Assembly (NCBI RefSeq): GCF_033949425.1
Contig: NZ_JAXAVX010000008.1
Span: 79,303 to 143,302, forward strand
Length of the DNA stretch: 64,000 bases
From: Patulibacter brassicae
GTDB taxonomy: Bacteria > Actinomycetota > Thermoleophilia > Solirubrobacterales > Solirubrobacteraceae
Reading direction: 5' to 3'
Positions 48,390-56,583 of this stretch are shown here, piece by piece. Below the pieces are notes generated by a model. The model searched no databases. It was not told the origin of the DNA and was given only the letters and a program-made list of their open reading frames with translations. A program made the translations under genes and the position numbers. The stretch's first letter is position 1. Each line of letters opens with the position of its first letter.

Positions 48390-48394
48390 CGCGC

Positions 48395-49021
48395 TCAGCT
48401 CCTGACGGTCAGCGCCCGGAGGCGGTCGAGGAACCGGCGGCCGGCGTCGGCGAGCGGGGCGGCGGACGACGGACCGGCCGGACGTCGGGGGCTCCCCCCG
48501 GAGCCCTCGTCGCCGTCGGCCGGTCCGTCTCCACCGTCTTCGTGCCCGTCCTGCCCCCCAGCGGGAGCGGGCAGAAGTCCTTGCGCGATGGCCTCCTCGA
48601 CCTCCCAGCCGCGGAGCGTCGTGGCCCCCTGGCTGCCGGAGCCGACGAGCAGGACCTCGTCGCCCACGCGGACGAGGTGCAGCGTGCCGCCGCCGGCCAG
48701 CGCCAGGCTCGACACGGCCTCCATCGCCCCCGGACGACCGGATCCCGTCCCGCCGACGCCCTTCAGGCGCTTCAGCAGCCAGGTGACCCCGTAGATCGCG
48801 GCGACGACGACGAAGAGGCCGGCGATGACGCGGGCGAAGCTGCCGCCGCCGACGTGCGCGGGTGCGGCGTCGGCGTCGCCCCCGAGGTTCACGGGGGTCG
48901 ACTCGGAGGCCCGGTCGGCCAGCGCGAGGGCGGGCAGCAGGAGGTGCGCGGACAGGGCGGCACCCGCCACGAGGGCGAGCGTCGACCACCGCGAGCGGTG
49001 TACGACGGTTGGACGGCTCAT
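48395..49021 (-). CDS. fliO: flagellar protein FliO
   Basis: A 208-residue membrane protein that assists assembly of the FliPQR gate. It has an N-terminal signal-like helix (ALVAGAALSAHLLLPALALA), a second membrane helix (VIAGLFVVVAAIYGVTWLLK, about residues 64-83) and the FliO beta domain (MEAVSSLALAGGGTLHLVRV, GDEVLLVGSGSQGATTL). The C-terminus is disordered and acidic/Gly-rich. The ATG lies 5 nt from the conserved element at 49026-49065, leaving no room for a normal ribosome binding site; a downstream GTG at codon 18 is an alternative start. Confidence 0.88.
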   Translation of the reverse strand: MSRPTVVHRSRWSTLALVAGAALSAHLLLPALALADRASESTPVNLGGDADAAPAHVGGGSFARVIAGLFVVVAAIYGVTWLLKRLKGVGGTGSGRPGAMEAVSSLALAGGGTLHLVRVGDEVLLVGSGSQGATTLRGWEVEEAIAQGLLPAPAGGQDGHEDGGDGPADGDEGSGGSPRRPAGPSSAAPLADAGRRFLDRLRALTVRS

Positions 49022-49025
49022 CGGG

Positions 49026-49065
49026 GATCAGCGGGTGGTGGACCGCTGCTCGTGACCGGTGATCG
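49026..49065 (-). promoter_or_regulatory. conserved flagellar promoter/operator element, fliO copy
   Basis: Near-identical partner of 43904-43943. On the minus strand it starts GATCACCGG and ends CCGCTGATC, imperfect inverted ends around a GC-rich middle, 5 nt before the fliO ATG. Confidence 0.7.
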
Positions 49066-49172
49066 ACCGCGTGCACGAGGACTGAACGCGGCATCGGACG
49101 ACCGTCTAGTGCGCGGACGCGCGGGCTCGCGCCGACGGACCCGCGGCCGCCCCGTTCCGCCCGCGGACGACG

Positions 49173-49208
49173 AGCGCCCCCGTCCCGCCGAGGCGGTCCG
49201 GGGGCGCT
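49173..49208 (-). terminator. terminator of the chemoreceptor gene
   Basis: AGCGCCCCCG/CGGGGGCGCT 10-bp stem with a nested CGCC/GCGG inner stem, 120 nt past the chemoreceptor stop. The rest of 49066-49327 shows no gene. Confidence 0.65.
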
Positions 49209-49327
49209 GGTGGGCCGTGCGCATCCCCCGAGGCGCACGGCGTCCCCCGCCCGGCGCCGTGCGCGCGCGGGCGAAGCTCGAGGCGTCCGCCGGCGGACGG
49301 CAGCGCCGCCCGCCGGGGCCGGGCGGA

Positions 49328-50797
49328 TCAGGCCGGCGCGAGCGTGAACCGGTTGACGAGCTGCGCGAGCTCGTCGGCGGTCGCGGCGAGCTCCTGCGCG
49401 GAGGCGGCGATCTCCTGGGTGGAGGCCGACGTCTGCTGCGTGGAGGCCGCGACCTGCTCGGCCGAGGCCGAGGAGCTCTCCGCCAGCGCGCCGATCTCGT
49501 GCACCTGCTCCCCGGCGCGCGCCGTCTCCGACGCGGTGCCGGTGGCCGCCTGGCCGATCTCCTCGACGCCGCGAGCGAGCTCGGAGACCGACGCGCCGAT
49601 CGCGACGAACGCCTCGCGGGCCCGCTCGACGGTCGCGACGCTCGCGGTCGTCTGCGCGGCGCCGGCGTCGACGACCTCGACGACCGCCTGCGTCTCGCCC
49701 TGGATCTCGGTGACGATCGCCGCGATGTCGGCGGCGGCCGCCTGGCTGCCCTCGGCGAGCTTGCGGACCTCGTCGGCGACCACGGCGAACCCGCGGCCCT
49801 GCTCGCCGGCGCGGGCGGCCTCGATCGCGGCGTTCAGCGCGAGGAGGTTCGTCTGCGCCGCGATCGACGTGATCGCCTCGACGATCGAGCCGATCTCGTG
49901 CGACTTCGCGGAGAGGCCGGAGATCGCGTCGGTGATCCGCGCGCTCGAGGCGGCGGCCGCCTCGATCGCGGCGGTCGCCTGGTCGGCGGCGTCGACGCCC
50001 TCGCGAGCGACCGACTCGGCCTGCTCGGCCGCGCTGCGGGCGCCGTCGGCGCGTCCGGCCATCTCGTCGACGCTCGACGAGGCGAGGCCGACGACGCCGC
50101 GGAACTCCTCGACCATCCGGGACTGCTGCTCGGCGCCGCGGGCGACCTCGCCGACGGCGTCGGCGATCTCGGCGACGGTGCGGCCGGCCTCCTCGGAGGT
50201 CGTGGCCATCTGCGCCGAGGCGGCGGCGACGGAGCCGGCGCCGGACGAGACCCGGCTGATCATGTCGGTCAGCGAGACGCGCGCCCGGTCGTAGGAGGCG
50301 ATGCCCCCCTGCGCGAGCAGGAGCATCTCGTCGAAGGTCCGGCAGAGCTCGCCGATCTCGTCCTTGCGGTCGAGCTCGATCGGGGTCGTGACGGGCTTCG
50401 TGACGTGCGTGAGGTCGCCGTTGGCGAACGCCTCCAGGCCCGCGCCGAGCCCGGTGATGCACCGGTCGCCGAGGCTCTTCAGCCGCTGGCCGAGCGCGTC
50501 GAGCGGTCGCATGATCGACCGGCCGATCACGAGCACGAGCGCGCCGGAGGCGCCCGCCACGAGGACGGCGAGGAGGATCAGCGGGGTCTCGCTGCCGGTC
50601 GTGTCGCCGGCCGCGGCGCGCGCCTCGGCGGCCACGGAGGCCGGGACGCCGGACGCGGCGGCGACGTCGCGCAGCTGGGACTCGGCGTTCCCGAGGTCGT
50701 GCAGCGCGACGAGCAGCACGACCAGGAGGCCGAGCAGCGGAACGGCGGCGAGCGCGCCGAGCCGAGCGGCGAGCGGGAGGTCGCGAAGTCGTGACAT
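49328..50797 (-). CDS. methyl-accepting chemotaxis protein
   Basis: A 489-residue chemoreceptor. Two membrane helices (about residues 12-31 and 72-93, PLILLAVLVAGASGALVLVI) frame only ~40 residues of extracytoplasmic sequence, so the sensory part is minimal. A HAMP domain follows (about 93-150), then a long coiled-coil signalling domain with the hairpin-tip signature (AAQTNLLALNAAIEAARAGE then GRGFAVVADEVRKLAE) that contacts CheA/CheW. No C-terminal CheR-tethering pentapeptide. It lies between cheY and fliO with its own terminator and a candidate sigma-28 promoter at 50857. Confidence 0.95.
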   Translation of the reverse strand: MSRLRDLPLAARLGALAAVPLLGLLVVLLVALHDLGNAESQLRDVAAASGVPASVAAEARAAAGDTTGSETPLILLAVLVAGASGALVLVIGRSIMRPLDALGQRLKSLGDRCITGLGAGLEAFANGDLTHVTKPVTTPIELDRKDEIGELCRTFDEMLLLAQGGIASYDRARVSLTDMISRVSSGAGSVAAASAQMATTSEEAGRTVAEIADAVGEVARGAEQQSRMVEEFRGVVGLASSSVDEMAGRADGARSAAEQAESVAREGVDAADQATAAIEAAAASSARITDAISGLSAKSHEIGSIVEAITSIAAQTNLLALNAAIEAARAGEQGRGFAVVADEVRKLAEGSQAAAADIAAIVTEIQGETQAVVEVVDAGAAQTTASVATVERAREAFVAIGASVSELARGVEEIGQAATGTASETARAGEQVHEIGALAESSSASAEQVAASTQQTSASTQEIAASAQELAATADELAQLVNRFTLAPA

Positions 50798-50856
50798 CGA
50801 GGGTTCCAGTCGGACGGAAGGGAAAGGCGGTACGCCGTACGCGGCGTCAGCGGCGG

Positions 50857-50884
50857 TGATCGGCCCGCGCCCGGGAGGCCCGAG
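50857..50884 (-). promoter_or_regulatory. candidate sigma-28 promoter of the chemoreceptor gene
   Basis: CTCGG (50880-50884), 15 nt, GCCGATCA (50857-50864), 60 nt before the ATG. The -10 is perfect, the -35 matches three of five bases of the flagellin promoters. Confidence 0.5.
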
Positions 50885-50941
50885 GCGGATGGACCGATGT
50901 CGGGGCCCGGTGGGCGGCCCCGGCGCGCGGCCGGCGCTCGC

Positions 50942-51301
50942 TCAGGCGAGCGCCTTGTCGACGGCGCGCAGGACCTGCTCGGGCTTGAAGGGCTTCACGA
51001 CGAAGTCGCGGGCGCCGAGCTTCACGGACTCCAGGACGCGGGCCTCCTGGCCCAGCGCGGAGCACATGACCACCCGGGCACCCGGGTCCAGGGCCATGAT
51101 CTCCTTCAGGGCGGCCAGGCCGTCCTGCTCGGGCATGGTGATGTCGAGCGTCACCATGTCGGGCTTGACGTCCTGGTAGGCGGTCACCGCGGCGACGCCG
51201 TCGGCGGCCTCGCCGGCGACCTCGTGGCCGCCTCGGGTGAGCACGTCGGTGAGCATCTTCCGCATGAACGCGGCGTCGTCGACGACGAGGACACGGGCCA
51301 T
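50942..51301 (-). CDS. cheY: chemotaxis response regulator CheY
   Basis: A 119-residue single receiver domain. Acidic pocket Asp8-Asp9, phosphoacceptor Asp53 in LDITMPEQDG, switch Ser in VMCSALGQ, and Lys in DFVVKPFKPEQ are all in place. CheY-P would bind FliM to control rotation. It is the last gene of the long leftward operon, 1 nt after the fliY stop; two dephosphorylating proteins (FliY, CheC) are encoded just upstream. Confidence 0.96.
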   Translation of the reverse strand: MARVLVVDDAAFMRKMLTDVLTRGGHEVAGEAADGVAAVTAYQDVKPDMVTLDITMPEQDGLAALKEIMALDPGARVVMCSALGQEARVLESVKLGARDFVVKPFKPEQVLRAVDKALA

Positions 51302-51302
51302 C

Positions 51303-52253
51303 TCAGGCTCCTTCCGGGGGATGGTTGTCGGGCGGGGAAGCGGGGTGCGGGGCGGCGCCGATCGCGGCGGGCGCGAGCGCGTCCTCGGGGAGCCCGTGGA
51401 GCTCCTCGACGCGCAGCGCCCACTCGCTCCCGTCGACGACGACGAGCCGGCCGCGGCCGAAGCGCAGCCCCCCGACGTAGAGGTCGACGGGATCGTCGGC
51501 GAGGCGATCCAGCGCCAGGACGCCGCCGGTCGGCGTGGTCACGAGCTGGCCGGCGGGCATCCGCGTGCGGCCGAGCTCGACCCACACGTCGACGCCGACC
51601 TCGCGCAGGCGCTCGCCCGCGGTCGTGGCCCGCGCGGCGGCGGTGGCGCCGGGGTCCTCGGCGGACGCGGACTCGATCTCGGCGCCGCGCTCGTCCATCG
51701 CGCGGGTGAGGCGCACGACGAAGGCGTTCGGCACGAGCTGCACGAGCCGGCACGGCGCGCCGGCGACGACCATCGGGATCGTCACGACGTGCGGGGCGAG
51801 CTCGAGCTCGCCGTCGGCGTCGGCGGCGCTCGCCAGGCGGCGGTGCCGGGGCGGCGCGATGTCGACGTCCGTGCCGAGCACGGCGCTGGTGGCCGCGGCG
51901 GCGGCGGCCATCATCTGGTTCATCGCCTCGCCGATCGCCGACTGCTGCATCTCGTCGAGCTCGGCGTCGTCCGGGGCGTCGGCGTCGGTCTCCTGGCCGA
52001 GCATCGCGTCGGCGAGGGCGCGGGCGCCGCTGGGCGGCATGACGAAGACGTTGCCGCCGGTCACGCCGTCGACGTACTGCACGTCGACCGCCACGGCGGG
52101 GAACGCGGCCCCGGTCAGCGGGTGGGCGTCGACGTCGAGGACCTGGGGCGCGCCGACGGCGATCCCCTCCCCCACGTAGACCGCCAGCGCGTCGGCGGCC
52201 GCTGCGGCGGTCGAGGCGCCGAGCTCGCGCAGCGCCTCTGCCTGGGCGTTCAT
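51303..52253 (-). CDS. fliY: flagellar switch protein FliY (CheC-like + FliN domains)
   Basis: A 316-residue switch protein. The first ~190 residues are CheC-like, with one phosphatase motif (S-x3-E-x2-N-x22-P) visible as SAIGEAMNQ...DIAPP (about residues 107-138). The C-terminal SpoA domain (about 215-290) is FliN-type: RLREVGVDVWVELGRTRMPA and LALDRLADDPVDLYVGG. Thus it should both build the C-ring and remove phosphate from CheY-P, as in Bacillus. A second, short FliN is encoded at 59085. The start ATG overlaps the fliM stop by 4 nt. Confidence 0.9.
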   Translation of the reverse strand: MNAQAEALRELGASTAAAAADALAVYVGEGIAVGAPQVLDVDAHPLTGAAFPAVAVDVQYVDGVTGGNVFVMPPSGARALADAMLGQETDADAPDDAELDEMQQSAIGEAMNQMMAAAAAATSAVLGTDVDIAPPRHRRLASAADADGELELAPHVVTIPMVVAGAPCRLVQLVPNAFVVRLTRAMDERGAEIESASAEDPGATAAARATTAGERLREVGVDVWVELGRTRMPAGQLVTTPTGGVLALDRLADDPVDLYVGGLRFGRGRLVVVDGSEWALRVEELHGLPEDALAPAAIGAAPHPASPPDNHPPEGA

Positions 52254-53230
52254 CGCTGCTCCTCCACGGGGTCGAGGACCTGCACGGCTCGGCGGGCCGC
52301 GAGCCGGCCGGGACGGCCGACGAAGACCGGCGTCTGATCGGCGCAGATCCGCACGCCGCCGTCGACGGGGGCGTCGAGTCGCAGGACGTCGCCCGGGCGC
52401 AGCGCGGACACGGCGCCGATCGTCAGGCGCACGCGCGCGACCTCGGCGCGGACGACGACGTCGACGGCGCGGACGGCGGCGTCGGTGTCCGCCGTCGTGG
52501 CGTCGTCGCCGACCGGCCCGTGGTCGTTGCCGCCGAGCGCGTCGGCGACCGACGCGACCGCGACGTACGGGATCAGGAGCACCATCGTCGTGGAGCGCTT
52601 GAGCAGCCGGACCTCGAAGGTCACCGCGAGCGTCGGCTCGCTGACGGACGCCAGGTGCGAGGACTCGGCGGTCGGCTCGAGCCGGTCGAGCTCCAGCCGC
52701 TGACCGCAGAGGTCCTGCCAGACGGGTCCGAGCTGCGAGAGCAGCTGCTCGAGCAGGAGGCTCGAGAGCGCCCAGTCGATGTCGCCGAAGCGGCGCGTCG
52801 GCGAGCCGGCGCGATCCGCGCCGCCGAGCAGGCGGTCCAGGGCGGCGAGCAGGAAGCCCTGCTCGATCGCCAGCAGCAGGCGCGAGCCGGCGCCCCCGGC
52901 GTCGGTCGTGATCGTCGCGCCGACGGCCTCGCGCGGGAGCGAGCCGTGCGCCATCGACCACGCGAGCTGGTCGAGGTCGATGACCTCGAGCTCGACCGCC
53001 GTGCGGAGCTCGGCGGAGAGGCGGGTGCCGCCCGAGCGGCAGAAGCCGTCGAGGGCGCGGTGCAACCGCCGCTGCTGGTCGCTCGTGAACTTCGTCGGCC
53101 GCGTGAAGTCGACCCGGCGCGGGCGCTTCGTCCGGCGTCCGGCGGTCGGCGCGTCCCCGCCGCCGAGGGCGCCCGTGCGGGCGGCCTCGACGAGGGCCGA
53201 GACGGCGTCCTGGCTCATGACCTCGCTCAT
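52250..53230 (-). CDS. fliM: flagellar motor switch protein FliM
   Basis: A 326-residue C-ring protein. The N-terminal CheY-P-binding peptide is recognisable as VMSQDAVSALVEAA (compare LSQxEIDALL). The CheC-like middle domain (RPTKFTSDQQRRLHRALDGF; LLLEQLLSQLGPVWQDLCGQ) lacks phosphatase residues, and the C-terminal SpoA domain begins AVDVVVRAEVARVRLTIGAV. Length and order are normal. It overlaps cheD upstream by 4 nt (ATGA) and fliY downstream in the same way. Confidence 0.95.
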   Translation of the reverse strand: MSEVMSQDAVSALVEAARTGALGGGDAPTAGRRTKRPRRVDFTRPTKFTSDQQRRLHRALDGFCRSGGTRLSAELRTAVELEVIDLDQLAWSMAHGSLPREAVGATITTDAGGAGSRLLLAIEQGFLLAALDRLLGGADRAGSPTRRFGDIDWALSSLLLEQLLSQLGPVWQDLCGQRLELDRLEPTAESSHLASVSEPTLAVTFEVRLLKRSTTMVLLIPYVAVASVADALGGNDHGPVGDDATTADTDAAVRAVDVVVRAEVARVRLTIGAVSALRPGDVLRLDAPVDGGVRICADQTPVFVGRPGRLAARRAVQVLDPVEEQR

Positions 53231-53796
53231 GCGGCGCTCCGGAGGATCGAGGGACTGGTGGGTCGGGACGTGGCGCGGACCCGTCCGGCGCCGGGCGCCC
53301 GCAGGACGGTCTCCCCGCCGCCGGCGACCTTCACCCGGACGGTGCCGTCGGCCTGGACGCGGACCGTGCGCCCGCTCCCGCCGCCGACGTCCTCGGCGGC
53401 GACCGGCACGGCGAGGCGCCGCAGCGCGTCGCGCACGGCGGAGACGTTGCGCTCGCCGACCTCCTGGGCGTCGCCGCCGCGGCGCAGCGCGAACATCGAC
53501 GCGCCGCCGACGAGCACCGCGCGGAGCTGGCGCCGACCGGCGCCCTCGCCGACCGCGCGCTCGACGAGCAGCGGCAGGGCCGTGTCGGCGAACTTGCCCG
53601 GCGTCTCGACCGCACCGCCGCGGCGGCGGTGCGGCGTGGAGTCGGGCAGCACGACGTGCGCGAGCGCGGCGACGCCGCGATCGTCGTCGACGAGCGCGAC
53701 GCCGACGCAGGAGCCGAGGCCGATCGTGCAGAGCACGCCGCCACCGGCGGTGGCGGCGAGCTCGCCCATCCGGACCATGGTCTCCCCGCTCGGCAC
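53227..53796 (-). CDS. cheD: chemoreceptor glutamine deamidase CheD
   Basis: A 189-residue CheD, which deamidates chemoreceptor glutamines and, when bound to CheC, tunes adaptation. The catalytic Cys is in TIGLGSCVGVALVDD (about residue 29), the His in LAHVVLPDS, plus the family blocks KFADTALPLL, GGASMFAL and GERNVSAVRDAL. The C-terminal ~25 residues are an extra basic tail. The GTG at 53794-53796 begins 1 nt after the cheC stop; an internal ATG at codon 7 is also possible. Confidence 0.93.
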   Translation of the reverse strand: MPSGETMVRMGELAATAGGGVLCTIGLGSCVGVALVDDDRGVAALAHVVLPDSTPHRRRGGAVETPGKFADTALPLLVERAVGEGAGRRQLRAVLVGGASMFALRRGGDAQEVGERNVSAVRDALRRLAVPVAAEDVGGGSGRTVRVQADGTVRVKVAGGGETVLRAPGAGRVRATSRPTSPSILRSAA

Positions 53797-53797
53797 C

Positions 53798-54403
53798 TCA
53801 GGCCTCGGTTCCCAGGCCGACGCTCTGCAGCAGGCGCTCGATGTCGTCGGTCCCCGCGAGCAGGACGAACGCGATCGAGCACTCCTCGCCCTCGACGCTC
53901 AGCCGGGTGTCGATGAGGATCGCGGCCTCCAGCGCGGCGGTGCTCGACGCGAGCGCGGAGGAGACGAGCGCGGCGCGCATGTCCGTCAGGCCCATCGGCG
54001 GGCCGGGCTCGGCGGCGATGCCGGCGACGGCCATGAGCGCCTCGAGGTAGTTCGCGCCGAGGATGTTGCCGATCTCGCTCATCGCCGACACGGCCATCTC
54101 GTGGTCCGCGGGGTCGACGCCGAGCAGCGCGCCGAGCCGGGCGACGTCGCTCTGGTCGAAGACGAGCAGGACGGCGGCCTCCATGTCGCCGGCCGTCGGC
54201 AGCACGACGGCGGTGACGACGTCCTCGGCCGGGCCGAGCGCCTCGACGGCGTCGGCGAGGTCCAGGGCCTGGACGGTCGGGACCGACAGGTCCACGACGC
54301 GCCCCAGCAGCGCGCCCAGGGCGGTGCACGCCTGGCCGCAGCCGATGTTGGCCAGCTCGGCGAGCGCGTCGCGCTGAAGGGGGGTGTAGGCGGGCACGGA
54401 CAT
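53798..54403 (-). CDS. cheC: CheY-P phosphatase CheC
   Basis: A 201-residue CheC with two phosphatase motifs of the form [DS]-x3-E-x2-N-x22-P: DALAELANIG...VDLSVP (about residues 13-43) and SAMSEIGNIL...AEPGPP (about 107-137). Both look active. CheC removes phosphate from CheY-P and interacts with CheD, whose gene follows directly. An upstream in-frame start would overlap the end of cheA; the ATG at 54401-54403 fits the domain start. Confidence 0.93.
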   Translation of the reverse strand: MSVPAYTPLQRDALAELANIGCGQACTALGALLGRVVDLSVPTVQALDLADAVEALGPAEDVVTAVVLPTAGDMEAAVLLVFDQSDVARLGALLGVDPADHEMAVSAMSEIGNILGANYLEALMAVAGIAAEPGPPMGLTDMRAALVSSALASSTAALEAAILIDTRLSVEGEECSIAFVLLAGTDDIERLLQSVGLGTEA

Positions 54404-54413
54404 GGGGCGGCTC

Positions 54414-56582
54414 CTAGGCGGCGCGGCGAGGGCGGGCATGGCGGTCGGCCGCGGCCGCCGGCCCGGCCGGCCCGCCGCGGAGGATCAGGGTGTCGACGTC
54501 GATCACGAGGGCGATCTCGCCCCCCGCCAGCACGGCGCCGCCGGCCAGCGGCGCGTCCCGGGAGACGTCGGCGGGCATCGGCCGGGTCACCAGCTCGCGC
54601 TGGCCGTCCAGCCGCGTCACGGTCAGCGCCGCCGAGCGGTCGTGGCCGTGGAGGATCAGGGCGAAGGGCAGCGCGCCGGCCGGGTCCTCGCCCAGCGCGG
54701 ACGGGCCGTCGATCAGGGCGATCGCCTCGCCGTCGTGGAGCATCACCGGCCGCCCGACGACCGAGCGCACGACCTGCTCGTCGACGCGGACGATCCGCTC
54801 GACGCGGTCCAGCGGCACGGCGTAGGGCTGCCCGGCGACGTCGACGACGAGCGCCGAGGTGATCGCGAGGGTCAGCGGCAGCCGGATCTCGGTCGTCGTC
54901 CCCCGGCCCTTCGCGGAGTGGACGACGACCTCGCCGCCGACGCCGCGGATCGTCGTGCGCACGGCGTCCATGCCGACGCCGCGACCCGAGATGTCGGTCG
55001 CCTGCTCGACGGTGGAGAAGCCCGGCGCGAAGAGGAGCTCGGCGGCGCGGCGCTCGTCGACCTCGGCGACCTGCGCCGCGGTGATGAGGCCGCGCTGAAC
55101 CGCGCGGGCGGCGACCCGCTCGGGGTCGATGCCGCGACCGTCGTCGCTGACGGAGATGACGACCTGGCCCGAGCTCTGCCGCGCGGAAATCGTGAGGCTC
55201 CCGACGGGCGGCTTGCCCGCGGCCTCGCGCTCGGCGGCCGTCTCCAGCCCGTGGTCCAGGGCGTTGCGCACGAGGTGCACGAGCGGGTCGCCGAGCGCGT
55301 CGACGACGGTCCGGTCCAGCTCGGTGTCGCGACCGACGAGCTCGAGGTCGACCTGCTTGTCCAGGCGGCTGGCGAGGTCCCGGACGAGCCGCGGGAAGCG
55401 CAGGAAGACCGCGTCGACCGGGATCATCCGGACCTGCATCACGAGGTGGTGCAGGGCGTGCGAGGAGCGCTGCAGGTCCTGCAGCGCGTCGCGGAGGTCG
55501 GGCGTCCCGGCGTCGTCGAGCAGCGCCTCCAGGCGGGTGCGGTGCACGACGAGCTCGCCCATGCCGTGCATGAGCTGGTCGAGGCGGTCGGCGTCGACGC
55601 GGACGCTCGTGGCGCGCCGCGTCTTCGGCTCTCCCCCGCCCTCGGCGGGGCGCGGGGCGGCCGCCTCGGCGACGTCCGGCTCGTCGCCGGTCGGCGCGGG
55701 CCCGGTCGACGCGCTCGCCGCCGGAGCCTGGCCGGCGCTTCCCGCACCGATCGCGCCCCCGGGGCCGGGCTCCGGCTCCGCGGCGTCCCGGCCCGGGACG
55801 GCCGCGATGGCGGCGACCGTCGGCTCGTCGGCCCAGACGGCGACGTCGGCGACCTCGGGGACCGCGGCGACCGACGTGCGCGCGACGTCGTGGTCGAGCG
55901 TCGCATCGACGTCGATCCAGGCGGCGACCGCGTCGCCGTCGAAGGCGTCCAGCGCGTCGGCCGCCGGGTCGGAGCGCACGAGCGTGCCGAGGTCCTCGCA
56001 GGCGCTGAGGACCATGAAGGCCCGGACGCTGGCCATCGTGACCTGCTCGTCGAGCGTCGCCACGACCCGCAGCAGCACGCGGCCCCTCGCGAGCGGCTCG
56101 CCGGCGGGGTCGGACGGCGCCGAGGCGGTCGCCGGCGCGTCCTCGGCGACCGGGTCGGCGGCCGCGGTCGCGTCCCGGCCCGCCGCGGCGTCGCCGCCCG
56201 GGACCGCGGCGGCGCGCAGCATCGCGATCAGCGGGTCGGGGTCCAGCCCCTCCTCGCCGTCGCGCTCGATCTCGTCGACGGTCCGCTCGATCGCGTCGAG
56301 GCACGCGAGCAGCGCGTCGACGAGCCGTCGCCCCACGGGTCCGCCGCCGGCGCCCTTGAGGGGCTCCATGACGTCCTCCATCGCGTGGGTGAGCGCCGCG
56401 GTGCGGGCGAAGCCCATCGTCGCGCTCATGCCCTTCATCGAGTGCGCGACGCGGAAGATCTCGTCGAGCGTCGCGCCCGCGTCGCCCTCGCCGCGCTCGA
56501 GCGCGACGATCGCGAGGTTCAGCTCCTGGAGGTGCTCCCGCGCCTCGGCGAGGAACATCGGGAGGTACTCGGTGGCGTCCAT
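54414..56582 (-). CDS. cheA: chemotaxis histidine kinase CheA
   Basis: A 722-residue kinase. P1 (HPt) has the phosphorylated His47 in FRVAHSMKGMSATMG. A variable Ala/Pro/Asp-rich P2 region spans about 130-320. P3 dimerisation begins RVDADRLDQLMHGMGELVVH, P4 ATPase has the N-box LVRNALDHGLE, G1 VSDDGRGID, F-box and G2 SGRGVGMDAVR, and P5 (about 580-700) resembles CheW. It takes signals from chemoreceptors through CheW and phosphorylates CheY and CheB. Confidence 0.96.
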   Translation of the reverse strand: MDATEYLPMFLAEAREHLQELNLAIVALERGEGDAGATLDEIFRVAHSMKGMSATMGFARTAALTHAMEDVMEPLKGAGGGPVGRRLVDALLACLDAIERTVDEIERDGEEGLDPDPLIAMLRAAAVPGGDAAAGRDATAAADPVAEDAPATASAPSDPAGEPLARGRVLLRVVATLDEQVTMASVRAFMVLSACEDLGTLVRSDPAADALDAFDGDAVAAWIDVDATLDHDVARTSVAAVPEVADVAVWADEPTVAAIAAVPGRDAAEPEPGPGGAIGAGSAGQAPAASASTGPAPTGDEPDVAEAAAPRPAEGGGEPKTRRATSVRVDADRLDQLMHGMGELVVHRTRLEALLDDAGTPDLRDALQDLQRSSHALHHLVMQVRMIPVDAVFLRFPRLVRDLASRLDKQVDLELVGRDTELDRTVVDALGDPLVHLVRNALDHGLETAAEREAAGKPPVGSLTISARQSSGQVVISVSDDGRGIDPERVAARAVQRGLITAAQVAEVDERRAAELLFAPGFSTVEQATDISGRGVGMDAVRTTIRGVGGEVVVHSAKGRGTTTEIRLPLTLAITSALVVDVAGQPYAVPLDRVERIVRVDEQVVRSVVGRPVMLHDGEAIALIDGPSALGEDPAGALPFALILHGHDRSAALTVTRLDGQRELVTRPMPADVSRDAPLAGGAVLAGGEIALVIDVDTLILRGGPAGPAAAADRHARPRRAA

Positions 56583-56583
56583 C

